This document shows positions 46,859-55,253 of a DNA stretch of 64,000 nt, one piece after another. The translations under genes were made by a program, and so were the position numbers. Location of the stretch: assembly GCF_023703375.1 (NCBI RefSeq), contig NZ_JAMQGO010000001.1, forward strand, positions 838,567 through 902,566, read 5' to 3'. The notes beneath the pieces were generated by a model. The model was not told the DNA's origin. It saw nothing but the letters and a program-made list of their open reading frames with translations, and searched no databases. Positions within the stretch are counted from its first letter, which is position 1, and the number at the start of each line of letters is the position of its first letter. The stretch comes from Lutimaribacter degradans. GTDB lineage: Bacteria > Pseudomonadota > Alphaproteobacteria > Rhodobacterales > Rhodobacteraceae.

Positions 46859-49765
46859 TCATGCGCTTTTCTGCAGCTTGGCTTTGCCATCACAGTCTGG
46901 GAAGCGGACACAGCTGAGGAATGCGCCGTAGCGGCCGCGGCGCTCGACGAGCCATCCTGCTTCGCACCTGGGACAGGCCCGCTGGGCGTCGCCGCAATCT
47001 CCGCAAACCAGATCTCCACTGGTGCGGGAACGGACCGGAAGGCCGACGCCACAGGCCGGACAAGCCGGCATGCGACTGCCGCACAGCTTCACATGCTCAC
47101 AGCGATACCAGTCGCGACCGTCCTTTCCAGCCATGTGGAGCAAACGCCCGCCGCAACCCGGACAGGTGTGCGTGTGCTTCTGAGCCTCCAAGGGCACGGC
47201 CACGCCGAATTCGGGCTCTTTTATCAGCTCCTCGACGAAGACGGAGGGGCGCGCTTCGGATGCAAGTATGGTCACGGTCCGCCGGGCCCGGGTCACGGCC
47301 ACATACATGACGCGCCGTTCTTCGGCATTCGGATATGGTTCCGCCTCGGGCGATACCATGCTGAGCAGGGGGTCGTCGACGATCATCGAGGGGAAGCCCA
47401 TCTTGGCGTTGTCGGCACCGAGGATGATGACGTGATCAGCCTCGAGGCCTTTCGAGGCATGGATGGTCTTGAAGGTGATCGTCGCCCCGGAGTTCTGACG
47501 CTGAAGCCGCCCGACATCGGGCCTCAGGAACCGATATCGACCCAGGATCAGGATTGACGGTTTCCCGCCCCCCTTGCCTTCTGTGGCGGCAATAGCAGTC
47601 ACGGCGTCGTTCAAAACCGTCTCACCGGTGTCGCGGCGCGTCCAGGCGATCCTGATCGAAGGCTCGTCCGCCTCGCCCGCCGGTATTACCGTCTTGGTGA
47701 TCTGTGCCGGGTTGCGGAGAACAAAGCGACGGGCAGCCAGAGCGATTTTGTCCACCGAACGGAAAGTCCGACCGAGATCAACGATCCGATGAACGCCGGT
47801 GGCTCCTGCATAGGTGCCGCCGAACTCCGCGCCGAAGTTGCGCATGATATGGATGTCCGACCCGGCGAAGCGGTAGATCGACTGCCAGTCGTCGCCTACG
47901 GCAAACACCTTGGCGTCGGAATGTTGGCGTTTGAGGGCCTGGATCAGCTTCGCCCGTCCGGTGGATATGTCCTGGAACTCATCCACGAGGATATGCCGGA
48001 ACGGGCTCTGGTAGCGTCCACTTTCGACGAGAGACGTGGCGCGATTCACCATGTCCTCGAAGTCGATCCGGTCGCCCAGGCGGGACTGGTACTCTCGGAA
48101 GACGGCCCCGAAGATCGTCATGAACGCCTCTGCCCGTTTGCCCATCTTCAGCGTTTGCGCCTTGTCGGAGCAGTCCTCGACCCGGTAGCCGCCGTTCTTG
48201 AAGTGACGCAGGAAGGTGCCCATCAGCGAGGTGAATCTGTCCACCACCCCGACCTCGGCGACGCGATCGTAGATCTCGATATCGGGGATCGGCCGCAGCG
48301 TGACGTGTGGCTCGAGTTTCTCGGCAAGTGCGTCGAGCAGCCGGCCCTCTTCACGCTCCCAGCTGTAGGTTTCGACCAGCACCGTCCCGTGCTCGGCATG
48401 GACCTGCCGTTTCCAGTCCATGCTCTCGAGGTATTCCTCACGATCGACGTAAGGGGCCGTCGTCAGCTCCTCCTTGCCGTCCCTGCCGCGTTTCTTGCGC
48501 ACGCCGAAATGCTCGATGTAGACGCCGCTCTCTGTCAGCCGGAAATCGGGCGTGTAGACGCGGCGCCCGGTCTTCTGGAGCTTGTGCTCGTAGCTCGGCT
48601 CATATTCGTAGGCGATGCCGTTCCGGAACAGCCAGTTGGCGATCAGCAGTTCTTCGAAGCTGTTCACCGTCTCGCCTTGCAGCGTCCGCAGGTTGCGGCT
48701 TTCGATCTGCGCGTACCATTCATGCTTCGTCTTGAAGTCCCACTCTAATGGGAAGTCGTCGAAGAAACCGGCGAACCAGCCAATCACCGTCTGCGCGATG
48801 TCACTGGCAGTCGCCACGACGTGCCGCAGGATCTGCTTCATGAGCGACAAGAATGCTTTGTCGTCTGTCGCGGTCGGCGCCAAGGGCGGCTTCTCTCCCT
48901 CAACTTCCCCGATGATCTCGTAGGCCAGCGCGTGAAAGGTGCGTGCCGTCACGGGGACTCCGCACCTGGCCTCGATCCGCTCGGACATCTCGGTTGCGGC
49001 ATCTTTCGCGAAGGCCAGCAGGAGGAGCTCGCTCGGTTTTCTGATCCCCGCTTTCACGAGGTAGGCGGCCTTGGCGGTGATCACGCTGGTCTTGCCCGAT
49101 CCCGCCCCGGCCAGAACCAGCGTCGCGTCTTCGTCGACGACGACCGACAGCCGCTGTTCCTGCGTCAGTGGCATGGACTCGACCGTGTCGAAGAAATCCT
49201 TCCATCGAAGCAGCTGAGCTTCCACGAATGCCTCGATTGACGCGTCACGGGCGGCATTCGGATCGGATGCAAACGCCGTGATCGGCGCAATTCGTGACAT
49301 CACCTTGTCGCCGACGGCCTCCGGGTTAAGCTTGGACAGCACCCGGCTATTCAGAGAGACAGCGTCGTGCGCCAGCGGGGCCACGTGGCATGCGGCGGGG
49401 TAAGCATCCGGCACCATGAGCGCATCGAGCGCTTGCAAGATGCGCCGGACCGCGGCCTCCTCCTTTTCCAGCTCGGCCCGATTGAATTCCGTCCAGGCGG
49501 TCGTAGCCGCGTCTGCGAAGATTCTGGCCGCAGACGCGTTCACCGCTGGCAATGACAGGTTTCGATCGCCCTCGAGATCGAGGCACAGAGAAGACGAGAG
49601 AACGCCCTTCCTCACAGATGGACGCGTCGCGATAGCTTCAAGTCCTATCCAAGGCGAACCCGCCCCGCGCGCCGCAATCCCCCCTTCTTGCAGGGTCAGG
49701 GACCTTGGATGTCGGCCGAGAGGGTCAACGAGAAACCCCAAGAAGGATTTTGAGGCGAGATTCAT
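46859..49765 (-). CDS. UvrD/HelD-type helicase with PD-(D/E)xK nuclease insert and C-terminal zinc ribbons
   Basis: A protein of about 968 residues related to DNA helicase IV. Walker A is LVLAGAGSGKTSVITAKA, Walker B is HILVDEFQDIS, motif V includes TFKTIHASKGLEADHVI, and motif VI is MYVAVTRARRTV. Between motifs I and II lies an inserted segment with FEELLIANWLFRNGIAYEYE then YTPDFRLTESGVYIEHFG, the pattern of a PD-(D/E)xK nuclease. The C-terminus has several CxxC pairs of the topoisomerase zinc-ribbon kind (CPGCGG, CPACGVG, CGDCGD, CPRC). The start is uncertain; an ATG at 49867 would add 34 residues. It lies downstream of the TIR gene, and defence against foreign DNA is the likely role. Confidence 0.85.
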   Translation of the reverse strand: MNLASKSFLGFLVDPLGRHPRSLTLQEGGIAARGAGSPWIGLEAIATRPSVRKGVLSSSLCLDLEGDRNLSLPAVNASAARIFADAATTAWTEFNRAELEKEEAAVRRILQALDALMVPDAYPAACHVAPLAHDAVSLNSRVLSKLNPEAVGDKVMSRIAPITAFASDPNAARDASIEAFVEAQLLRWKDFFDTVESMPLTQEQRLSVVVDEDATLVLAGAGSGKTSVITAKAAYLVKAGIRKPSELLLLAFAKDAATEMSERIEARCGVPVTARTFHALAYEIIGEVEGEKPPLAPTATDDKAFLSLMKQILRHVVATASDIAQTVIGWFAGFFDDFPLEWDFKTKHEWYAQIESRNLRTLQGETVNSFEELLIANWLFRNGIAYEYEPSYEHKLQKTGRRVYTPDFRLTESGVYIEHFGVRKKRGRDGKEELTTAPYVDREEYLESMDWKRQVHAEHGTVLVETYSWEREEGRLLDALAEKLEPHVTLRPIPDIEIYDRVAEVGVVDRFTSLMGTFLRHFKNGGYRVEDCSDKAQTLKMGKRAEAFMTIFGAVFREYQSRLGDRIDFEDMVNRATSLVESGRYQSPFRHILVDEFQDISTGRAKLIQALKRQHSDAKVFAVGDDWQSIYRFAGSDIHIMRNFGAEFGGTYAGATGVHRIVDLGRTFRSVDKIALAARRFVLRNPAQITKTVIPAGEADEPSIRIAWTRRDTGETVLNDAVTAIAATEGKGGGKPSILILGRYRFLRPDVGRLQRQNSGATITFKTIHASKGLEADHVIILGADNAKMGFPSMIVDDPLLSMVSPEAEPYPNAEERRVMYVAVTRARRTVTILASEARPSVFVEELIKEPEFGVAVPLEAQKHTHTCPGCGGRLLHMAGKDGRDWYRCEHVKLCGSRMPACPACGVGLPVRSRTSGDLVCGDCGDAQRACPRCEAGWLVERRGRYGAFLSCVRFPDCDGKAKLQKSA

Positions 49766-50074
49766 GTGCACCGAATTGCCAGTCTTTCCCGAGGTATAGC
49801 AGATATCAGACAGCTGGGAACCTTGCCGGCGCAATTTCAGGCGCGGTTGGGTTCCTATGGTGTCCATTCATGACCGACGATGGGTACAGCGTCACGCACA
49901 AGAAGCTCGAAGTCTCCCCGGTGGCCCATGAACCAGCCAGGTCGAACAGGCCTCTGTTGATGACTTTTTCGGTATGCGTGCGCTTGTATTTGATGAGTAC
50001 GGGATACCCGTTCTCATCTATACCGGGAGTGGTAATGCGGCCAACGTGGGTCGTAGACTACAGACGACCCTCCT

Positions 50075-51049
50075 TTACGACCCCTGTAGCGGACTGATCA
50101 GAAGCTCCCAGAGATACTCTGCGGCGCCTTCCTGGGTAAGGCTCGCATCCCGAGCGGGGCCGCCGAACGGCATCCCCATGGGCGAAAGGAAGAGCTTCTG
50201 ATCGTCGTTTCCGACAGACAGGCTCTCATTGTAAGAACCTGATGATGGGTTGTCCTCGGCCAGCCATGTGATTTCAGTACCGGTTATGCTGCCGACCCGG
50301 ACAGTCCCCCCGGCTACCTTGGCGCCATGGCGGTAGATCGTGGCGGTGAAACAGTCGCCATTGACCCTGCGAAAGCGAGTTTCTATGCCCTCGTTTCGGG
50401 CTTGGAGCTCCTCCAGAGAACCCTTGAAGAACTTCGCCAGAAAATTGAATGTCTCAAACAAGAAGGTGTCGCGGTCAGCTTGCGAGAATTCCTTCTTGAG
50501 GCGGAGATTCGATGATCTGGGCATTGCCGGAGGTTCCGGGGCCTCTTCGACAATCTCGGTTTCTGCGGCCTCGATGAAGTTGTGGACGACGTTGGGTTCT
50601 CCTGCGACTTCCAGTGCCTCAATCGCGCGGCGGATTTGTCGCGTGACATCCAAAAAGGCCTCATCACGGTCCGGCCATTGGGTAAGCGGCTTTCCATCCG
50701 TGGGTGTGACCAGGAACTGCGCCAGATCGGTATTCGTCCAGTCGCAAGGCCGGAGGATGACGGAGATCAGCCGTGCCGTTCCTTCGTGGTGCCGCTCCAA
50801 GGCACGGCCCTTCTCGATCTTATAGCAGTAGTCCGAGGCCAGAAAGTTCGGGCTGACAAGAAGCAGAATGACATCTGACTCATCGAGTTCTTTCGAGATC
50901 GTCCAATCCAGGTGGTCCCCGGCGAGCAGGCGCCTGTCGTGCCAGACATCCACGAGGCCCTGCCGCTTGAGCATCGCAAGGTGGACTTCGAGCTCGTCCC
51001 GAAGGCCCTCGTCGGCGTGGCTGTAAGAGATGAAGACGCGGGCGCCCAT
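50075..51049 (-). CDS. TIR-domain protein
   Basis: A 324-residue protein. Residues 1-145 are a TIR domain: ARVFISYSHADEGLRDELEVHL, VWHDRRLLAGDHLD, DVILLLVSPNFLASDYCYKIE, with Glu79 as the expected catalytic residue for NAD+ cleavage. A linker leads to a C-terminal domain of about 140 residues (LKKEFSQADRDTFLFETFNFLAKFF, GDCFTATIYRHGAKVAGGTV) that I cannot name but which looks like a fold recurrent in bacterial TIR proteins. Such proteins commonly act in abortive-infection defence through NAD+ depletion or cyclic-ADPR signalling. The helicase-nuclease gene follows on the same strand. Confidence 0.88.
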   Translation of the reverse strand: MGARVFISYSHADEGLRDELEVHLAMLKRQGLVDVWHDRRLLAGDHLDWTISKELDESDVILLLVSPNFLASDYCYKIEKGRALERHHEGTARLISVILRPCDWTNTDLAQFLVTPTDGKPLTQWPDRDEAFLDVTRQIRRAIEALEVAGEPNVVHNFIEAAETEIVEEAPEPPAMPRSSNLRLKKEFSQADRDTFLFETFNFLAKFFKGSLEELQARNEGIETRFRRVNGDCFTATIYRHGAKVAGGTVRVGSITGTEITWLAEDNPSSGSYNESLSVGNDDQKLFLSPMGMPFGGPARDASLTQEGAAEYLWELLISPLQGS

Positions 51050-51112
51050 TTCATGTGCTCCTTTTCTGGCGGGTTGGATCTGTCACGCTTTAGTGCCGCT
51101 CCAGATTATCAT

Positions 51113-51192
51113 TTATGCGGCCTGGACCTCGAAGGCCAATAGGCTTTTCCAACCCAGGGCTGAGTGACGTCGACGCGGATTGTAGAAAGGTT
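51113..51192 (-). pseudogene. IS3-family transposase C-terminal remnant
   Basis: The frame reads PFYNPRRRHSALGWKS and ends at a stop at 51113. This is the classic end of IS3-family OrfB. Homology stops abruptly at about 51190, so only the last 25 codons survive. It lies in the 340-bp gap between the TIR gene and the recombinase cluster; the rest of the gap shows no gene. Confidence 0.8.
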
Positions 51193-51392
51193 TCCCGCAC
51201 GGATGGACACCTACAGATTGCTCAATTGATGCTCAGAAGCAATTTTGACAGCGGTTGAAAGAAATTGAAGCAGCCCGCGGAAATTGTTGAAAAAGGGACC
51301 ATTCCATCCCGTGCGGATGATGGTGCCCCGTTCTCAACAGGCGACGGAAACAGGCGAAAACACGGCAAGGGGCGGAAGTGGGCAGAACACGA

Positions 51393-52721
51393 TCAGCGGA
51401 TCAGTTCCGCGTGGACGGTGCGACGTGTCTCGATGAAATCTTCGAAGTCCGCAGCAGCCTTCAGCCCTTCCGAATGATCATAATGCCGCCGCGTGATACT
51501 CTCATCCACATGGCGCAGAAGTGTCTTCGCGGCATATGCTCCACCGATCATGTTTTCCGATGCTTCGGTCGCGACGTTGTCTCGGAGCCGGTGAATCGGA
51601 ATCCGAACCCCGAATTCACGCTCTGTCAAATTGCCGGTCAACACCCCCAGCTGGCTGGCCTGGATGGATTCTGGCTTGCCATGGACCGAGGCAAAGAGAT
51701 GAAGACCGTCGTCGAAGATAGGTCGGAAGTCCCTGCGATAGGCGTGCAATGCCTCCGCGAGACCCTTGTTCTGGAAAATCACGTCATAGCCTTCCTGCAC
51801 CTTGCGCGCTTCCGGATATTTCAGGGCTTTCCCTGGCAGCTCCACATGGATGTGCGTCCGGTCGATCAAGGTCAGCGTCCGGTCGAATTCGAGCCAAGTC
51901 AGCGCGCGGGCCCGTTCCGGGAGGGCGGAGCCGAGCGCAAGGATGAGCCCATTCCGGAAGATCTTGGCGGCTTCCACGCCGCGCATGGGCCGCGCGTGCG
52001 CCTCGGCCATCAAGGAAAACCCGAACGCGTAGAGCGCGCTGGCACCGACCAGCTGGCTGCCAGTCTTCGTGGAGGCCCCCTCCGCTCTTCCCCGCTCGCG
52101 CCAGTCCGCAACAACAAAATCGCAGGCATCGGATCGAAATCGCCCGCCTGTGGCGACCGCAAGACCTGTCATGATGCGCTGGAGGTAGTTCGCGGCCGTC
52201 CCCGTTGTCGTCGGCGGTACATCGGAACTCGGCTGCACGAGGTTCAGGGCGTAGGTGTGGAGCGAGGCGGCCGTCGGGAGACTGTCCTGCCTTTGGGACG
52301 CGCAGTATGCGGTCCAGCGCCCGAGCGCAGCCAGAACCGACTTCGTGTATTCGACGCTCCAGAGCGTCCTGCCGAGAACCGCCTGCCCCGTCCTCGAGAT
52401 GGAGATCTGTTCCAGCAGCGGCGCTCGCCACTCGACGGGCAGCGATCCGGCAAGGCGCTCCGCGATCTGCCAAGGGCACCGGTCGCGCTTCTTCGGTGCA
52501 ACCTTTGCGTCCCTCAGGACGCGTGCGAAATGCGCGGTCTTTTCGGCGCCCCAGACCTTGGCGGCTACCCGTTGAAGATAGGCGAACTCCGCAAAGGCCG
52601 TGTCGCCGACCTGATCCATACGCGCCGCCAGATGGCCGGCCAACGCCTCCCGTGAGGGAACCGGGTCGAGGGGAGATGCTCCGCGAAGCTTGCGCAGCAG
52701 TGCAAGATGGTCGTTCAACAT
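51393..52721 (-). CDS. Tyrosine recombinase (smaller of a pair)
   Basis: A 442-residue site-specific recombinase. Catalytic residues are Arg in SALPERARALTWLEF, HRLRDN (His-x-x-Arg) and the Tyr in RHVDESITRRHYDHSE. The start MLNDHLALLRKLRG follows GGAGAAAAC. It lies 38 nt downstream of the 701-residue recombinase on the same strand. Two consecutive tyrosine recombinases of unequal size recall Tn554-like elements, but homology was not tested. Confidence 0.82.
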   Translation of the reverse strand: MLNDHLALLRKLRGASPLDPVPSREALAGHLAARMDQVGDTAFAEFAYLQRVAAKVWGAEKTAHFARVLRDAKVAPKKRDRCPWQIAERLAGSLPVEWRAPLLEQISISRTGQAVLGRTLWSVEYTKSVLAALGRWTAYCASQRQDSLPTAASLHTYALNLVQPSSDVPPTTTGTAANYLQRIMTGLAVATGGRFRSDACDFVVADWRERGRAEGASTKTGSQLVGASALYAFGFSLMAEAHARPMRGVEAAKIFRNGLILALGSALPERARALTWLEFDRTLTLIDRTHIHVELPGKALKYPEARKVQEGYDVIFQNKGLAEALHAYRRDFRPIFDDGLHLFASVHGKPESIQASQLGVLTGNLTEREFGVRIPIHRLRDNVATEASENMIGGAYAAKTLLRHVDESITRRHYDHSEGLKAAADFEDFIETRRTVHAELIR

Positions 52722-52759
52722 GTTTTCTCCGATGATTTTCTTGAGCGCGGGACGGCCGC

Positions 52760-54865
52760 TCACGCGGCCGTCTTCGTCCCGATCTCGAGGTAGGCCTGCC
52801 ACCCGTCCATCACGAGTGTCTCGTCGAGCTCGGCATAGTATTCGACGGTCGTTTGCAGGCTCTTGTGGCCCAGAAGGCGCTGGACACGCGGCAGGTTGTC
52901 CATGCTTTCCTTCAACCAGATCCATCCAATGAGGTGCCGGTAGAGATGCGGATGGATCTGCACCCCGACATGCTGATGCAGCAGGCGTGTGACCCGTTTC
53001 AGGATCCCGCGATACGGAGCGTTGATCTCGAACATGCCGCCCTCCTGACGCGGAAACAGGTGTGGATTTTCCTTGTCGTCAGGGTGGACGAGCTTCGGAC
53101 GGATCTTCTCGATATAATTTCGCATAAGCCGGGTGGCGCGTTCGCCCAGCCGAACGACGTAGTCCGGATCGCCCGCTTTCCGCCCTTTCACCTCTGGCGC
53201 AGGAATCGAAAGAACCGCCTTGCCGTCCTGGAACGCAATCCAGTCGAGCCGCGCCTCGATGACATTCGAGCTGCGCGGCGCGCGCGTGAGCAGGATGTCA
53301 TGGGCCAGCACGGCCGCGATGTCGCGGGCCAATTCAAGGTCGATTGCGTCGAGGCGATCCGGCAGGATCCCGGTCTTCTTCCTCTTTGCCTTCCGCCGCC
53401 GGTCAATCTCGGCGTTGATCCCCGTCATCACGGTGCCAGACAGATCAATCGTCGCCTGGATACGCGGCTCGGTGAATTCCCGCAGCTTCGTCTTGTTCTT
53501 AGGCGCAATCCCTCGGCGGCCCGTTTCGTAGAACCGGATCAGCGCACGGATGTCCTCGACGTCCTGCTCGGAAGCGGCGGCATAGCCGACGGCGATCTTC
53601 TTCATCGCTTTGAGCAAGGAAACGAGATAGCCGGTGTCCTTTCGCCCCCCGTTGGCTTCGAAGAGAGCTGCGGCCGCCGCCTGCAAGACCTGGTAATCCG
53701 TGAGAGTACGAATGTCGGGCACGACGATGTCGTGCGACGCTGCCAGCGCCTTTGCCAAGGAGATGACATAGCCGCGGCGGGTCGCGATGGTATCGCGGGA
53801 CCAGCGGTCATCCGCGGTCAGGAACCCGTATTCCCGCATCTTGGATTCCCGGCGCTCCACGCGCTCCGCCTTGGAGGATTGCCCAGGCAACTTTGACTTT
53901 TCGGCAATGCTCTTTTGAAGCTTGGCCTTAATCTCGGAAAGCTGATCCGCGTCCTGCCTCTCTTCTCGATCCAAAGCTTCGAGGAAGGCGTTGTAGGTCA
54001 ATCCATCGCGGGAGATCTCTCCCGCCGCCCAGGGGACGACTCGGGTGTCGAACTCGTGGAGGAGATCCGCCAACTGTTCTGTGCCAACGCCAAATTTATC
54101 ACGGCGGTCGGAGAGTGGCGAGGCCACGGCAGCAAACCCGAGATGCGTGGTGGACGGATTGGTTCCGAGATGGCGAAGAAGCGTGACGACGTTGGCAACA
54201 TGCTTGCGACACTTTGCTTCCGTCACCGTACCGGTTTCGAGCCGGTGAGCGTAGTAGTCCGCCAGGGTCGCGCTCGTCACCTGCTCAGGTTTGAGCCCAC
54301 GATCATGGATAAAGACGAAGAACGGCCCAGCTTTCAGCCTGCAATCCTCAGGAATATCTGCTTCTTTTGCGGCTTTGTATGCATCAGCCCAGATACCGCC
54401 GATGTCAGCCACACCATGAGGGCGATTTCTCACGCCATGGCGGTCAATTGCCGAAAGGATGTCGCTCTTGTATGTCGACCGGCTTCCCTTCGAGATGCCA
54501 AGGCTTACTGGATTGTGACGCGCGAAGAAGTCGATGACATCGTGTCGGCAGACAATTTTGTTATCGTACCAGTTGGCCTTGCGCATAATCCAGCGGATCC
54601 GGCTTGCCTGGGTCTCTTTCTCAGACTTTTCGAGTTTCTCGACCAGCTCTCCGAAGGTCAAAGGCTTCCCACCACTTGCGGCACGCAGGAGATCCCTGCC
54701 TGTAGCCTCTGAAAGGGCGACAAGCGTCGTGTATCGCGGCTTCAGGCCCTCGATGCAGAGGATGTCGGAGACAGCCTTGGCACTGAGACCGGCTCTCAGG
54801 GACAGCGAGCGCCTGGACTCACCTGTCTCCGAAATATGGGCTTGCAATTCGTCTTGAACGGTCAT
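52760..54865 (-). CDS. Large tyrosine recombinase with N-terminal HTH
   Basis: A 701-residue recombinase. Residues about 5-60 form an XRE-like helix-turn-helix (SRRSLSLRAGLSAKAVSDIL). The C-terminal catalytic domain has Arg in LLTRAPRSSNV, HPHLYRHLIG (His-x-x-Arg-His) and GHKSLQTTVEYYAEL with the tyrosine. The ATG at 54865 follows CAGGAGTGACC; an in-frame upstream ATG (54898) overlaps the previous gene. It is upstream of the 442-residue recombinase, with which it probably acts. Confidence 0.84.
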   Translation of the reverse strand: MTVQDELQAHISETGESRRSLSLRAGLSAKAVSDILCIEGLKPRYTTLVALSEATGRDLLRAASGGKPLTFGELVEKLEKSEKETQASRIRWIMRKANWYDNKIVCRHDVIDFFARHNPVSLGISKGSRSTYKSDILSAIDRHGVRNRPHGVADIGGIWADAYKAAKEADIPEDCRLKAGPFFVFIHDRGLKPEQVTSATLADYYAHRLETGTVTEAKCRKHVANVVTLLRHLGTNPSTTHLGFAAVASPLSDRRDKFGVGTEQLADLLHEFDTRVVPWAAGEISRDGLTYNAFLEALDREERQDADQLSEIKAKLQKSIAEKSKLPGQSSKAERVERRESKMREYGFLTADDRWSRDTIATRRGYVISLAKALAASHDIVVPDIRTLTDYQVLQAAAAALFEANGGRKDTGYLVSLLKAMKKIAVGYAAASEQDVEDIRALIRFYETGRRGIAPKNKTKLREFTEPRIQATIDLSGTVMTGINAEIDRRRKAKRKKTGILPDRLDAIDLELARDIAAVLAHDILLTRAPRSSNVIEARLDWIAFQDGKAVLSIPAPEVKGRKAGDPDYVVRLGERATRLMRNYIEKIRPKLVHPDDKENPHLFPRQEGGMFEINAPYRGILKRVTRLLHQHVGVQIHPHLYRHLIGWIWLKESMDNLPRVQRLLGHKSLQTTVEYYAELDETLVMDGWQAYLEIGTKTAA

Positions 54866-54894
54866 GGTCACTCCTGATGGCAGTTCTGCGACCG

Positions 54895-55128
54895 TCACTC
54901 GTCATCGAGCTCGAGATCCGGCCTTCCATCATCAGAAGGCCGGGATCGATGCTCGAAGAGGACGACATCTTCTTCGGTCGCAAACCACCGTCTGCCGAGC
55001 TTGCGCGCGGGGAGCGTCACCCTCCCCTCTCCTGTGGGGCAGCCATGCCGTATCCAGTCGGTGATGCACCGCGGCGTGCAATGAAACCGCTTTGCAAGAT
55101 CCTCTGTCGTAAAGATTTTTCGTGCCAT
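54895..55128 (-). CDS. Small HTH DNA-binding protein (excisionase-like)
   Basis: A 77-residue protein with an HTH near the N-terminus (IFTTEDLAKRFHCTPRCITD) followed by RHGCPTGEGRVTLPARKLGR and RWFATEEDVVLFEHR. This is the MerR/excisionase-like layout found beside integrases. ATG 55128 follows AAGGAG. Two direct repeats ATGACCGGAA lie just upstream and may be its own operator. It is probably the directionality factor or regulator of the recombinase pair downstream. Confidence 0.75.
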   Translation of the reverse strand: MARKIFTTEDLAKRFHCTPRCITDWIRHGCPTGEGRVTLPARKLGRRWFATEEDVVLFEHRSRPSDDGRPDLELDDE

Positions 55129-55150
55129 TTCCGGGCTCTCCTTGTTCGGC

Positions 55151-55178
55151 ATGACCGGAAATAGGGACATGACCGGAA
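55151..55178. promoter_or_regulatory. Paired ATGACCGGAA repeats upstream of the HTH gene
   Basis: Two exact copies of ATGACCGGAA (55151-55160 and 55169-55178) lie in the gap before the small HTH gene, 18 bp apart. An autoregulatory operator is the simplest reading. Confidence 0.45.
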
Positions 55179-55183
55179 GATCC

Positions 55184-55215
55184 AAAAAGCCGCCGCAGAT
55201 AATGTTCTGCGGCGG
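55184..55215 (-). terminator. Intrinsic terminator after the P-loop ATPase gene
   Basis: A perfect 9-bp stem (CCGCCGCAG with CTGCGGCGG) and 8-nt loop are followed, on the minus strand, by five T residues. It ends the ATPase transcript and separates it from the HTH/recombinase unit. Confidence 0.85.
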
Positions 55216-55253
55216 TCTTGCTTGCCGGACACACGCAAAAAAAGCGCCTTGGT

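Noticed and set aside
47789..48748. Plus-strand open frame opposite the helicase-nuclease gene
   Set aside because: It is antisense to conserved helicase motifs and lacks a start signal.
49974..50201. 75-codon plus-strand frame between the helicase and TIR genes
   Set aside because: It overlaps the 3' end of the TIR gene and has no family features.
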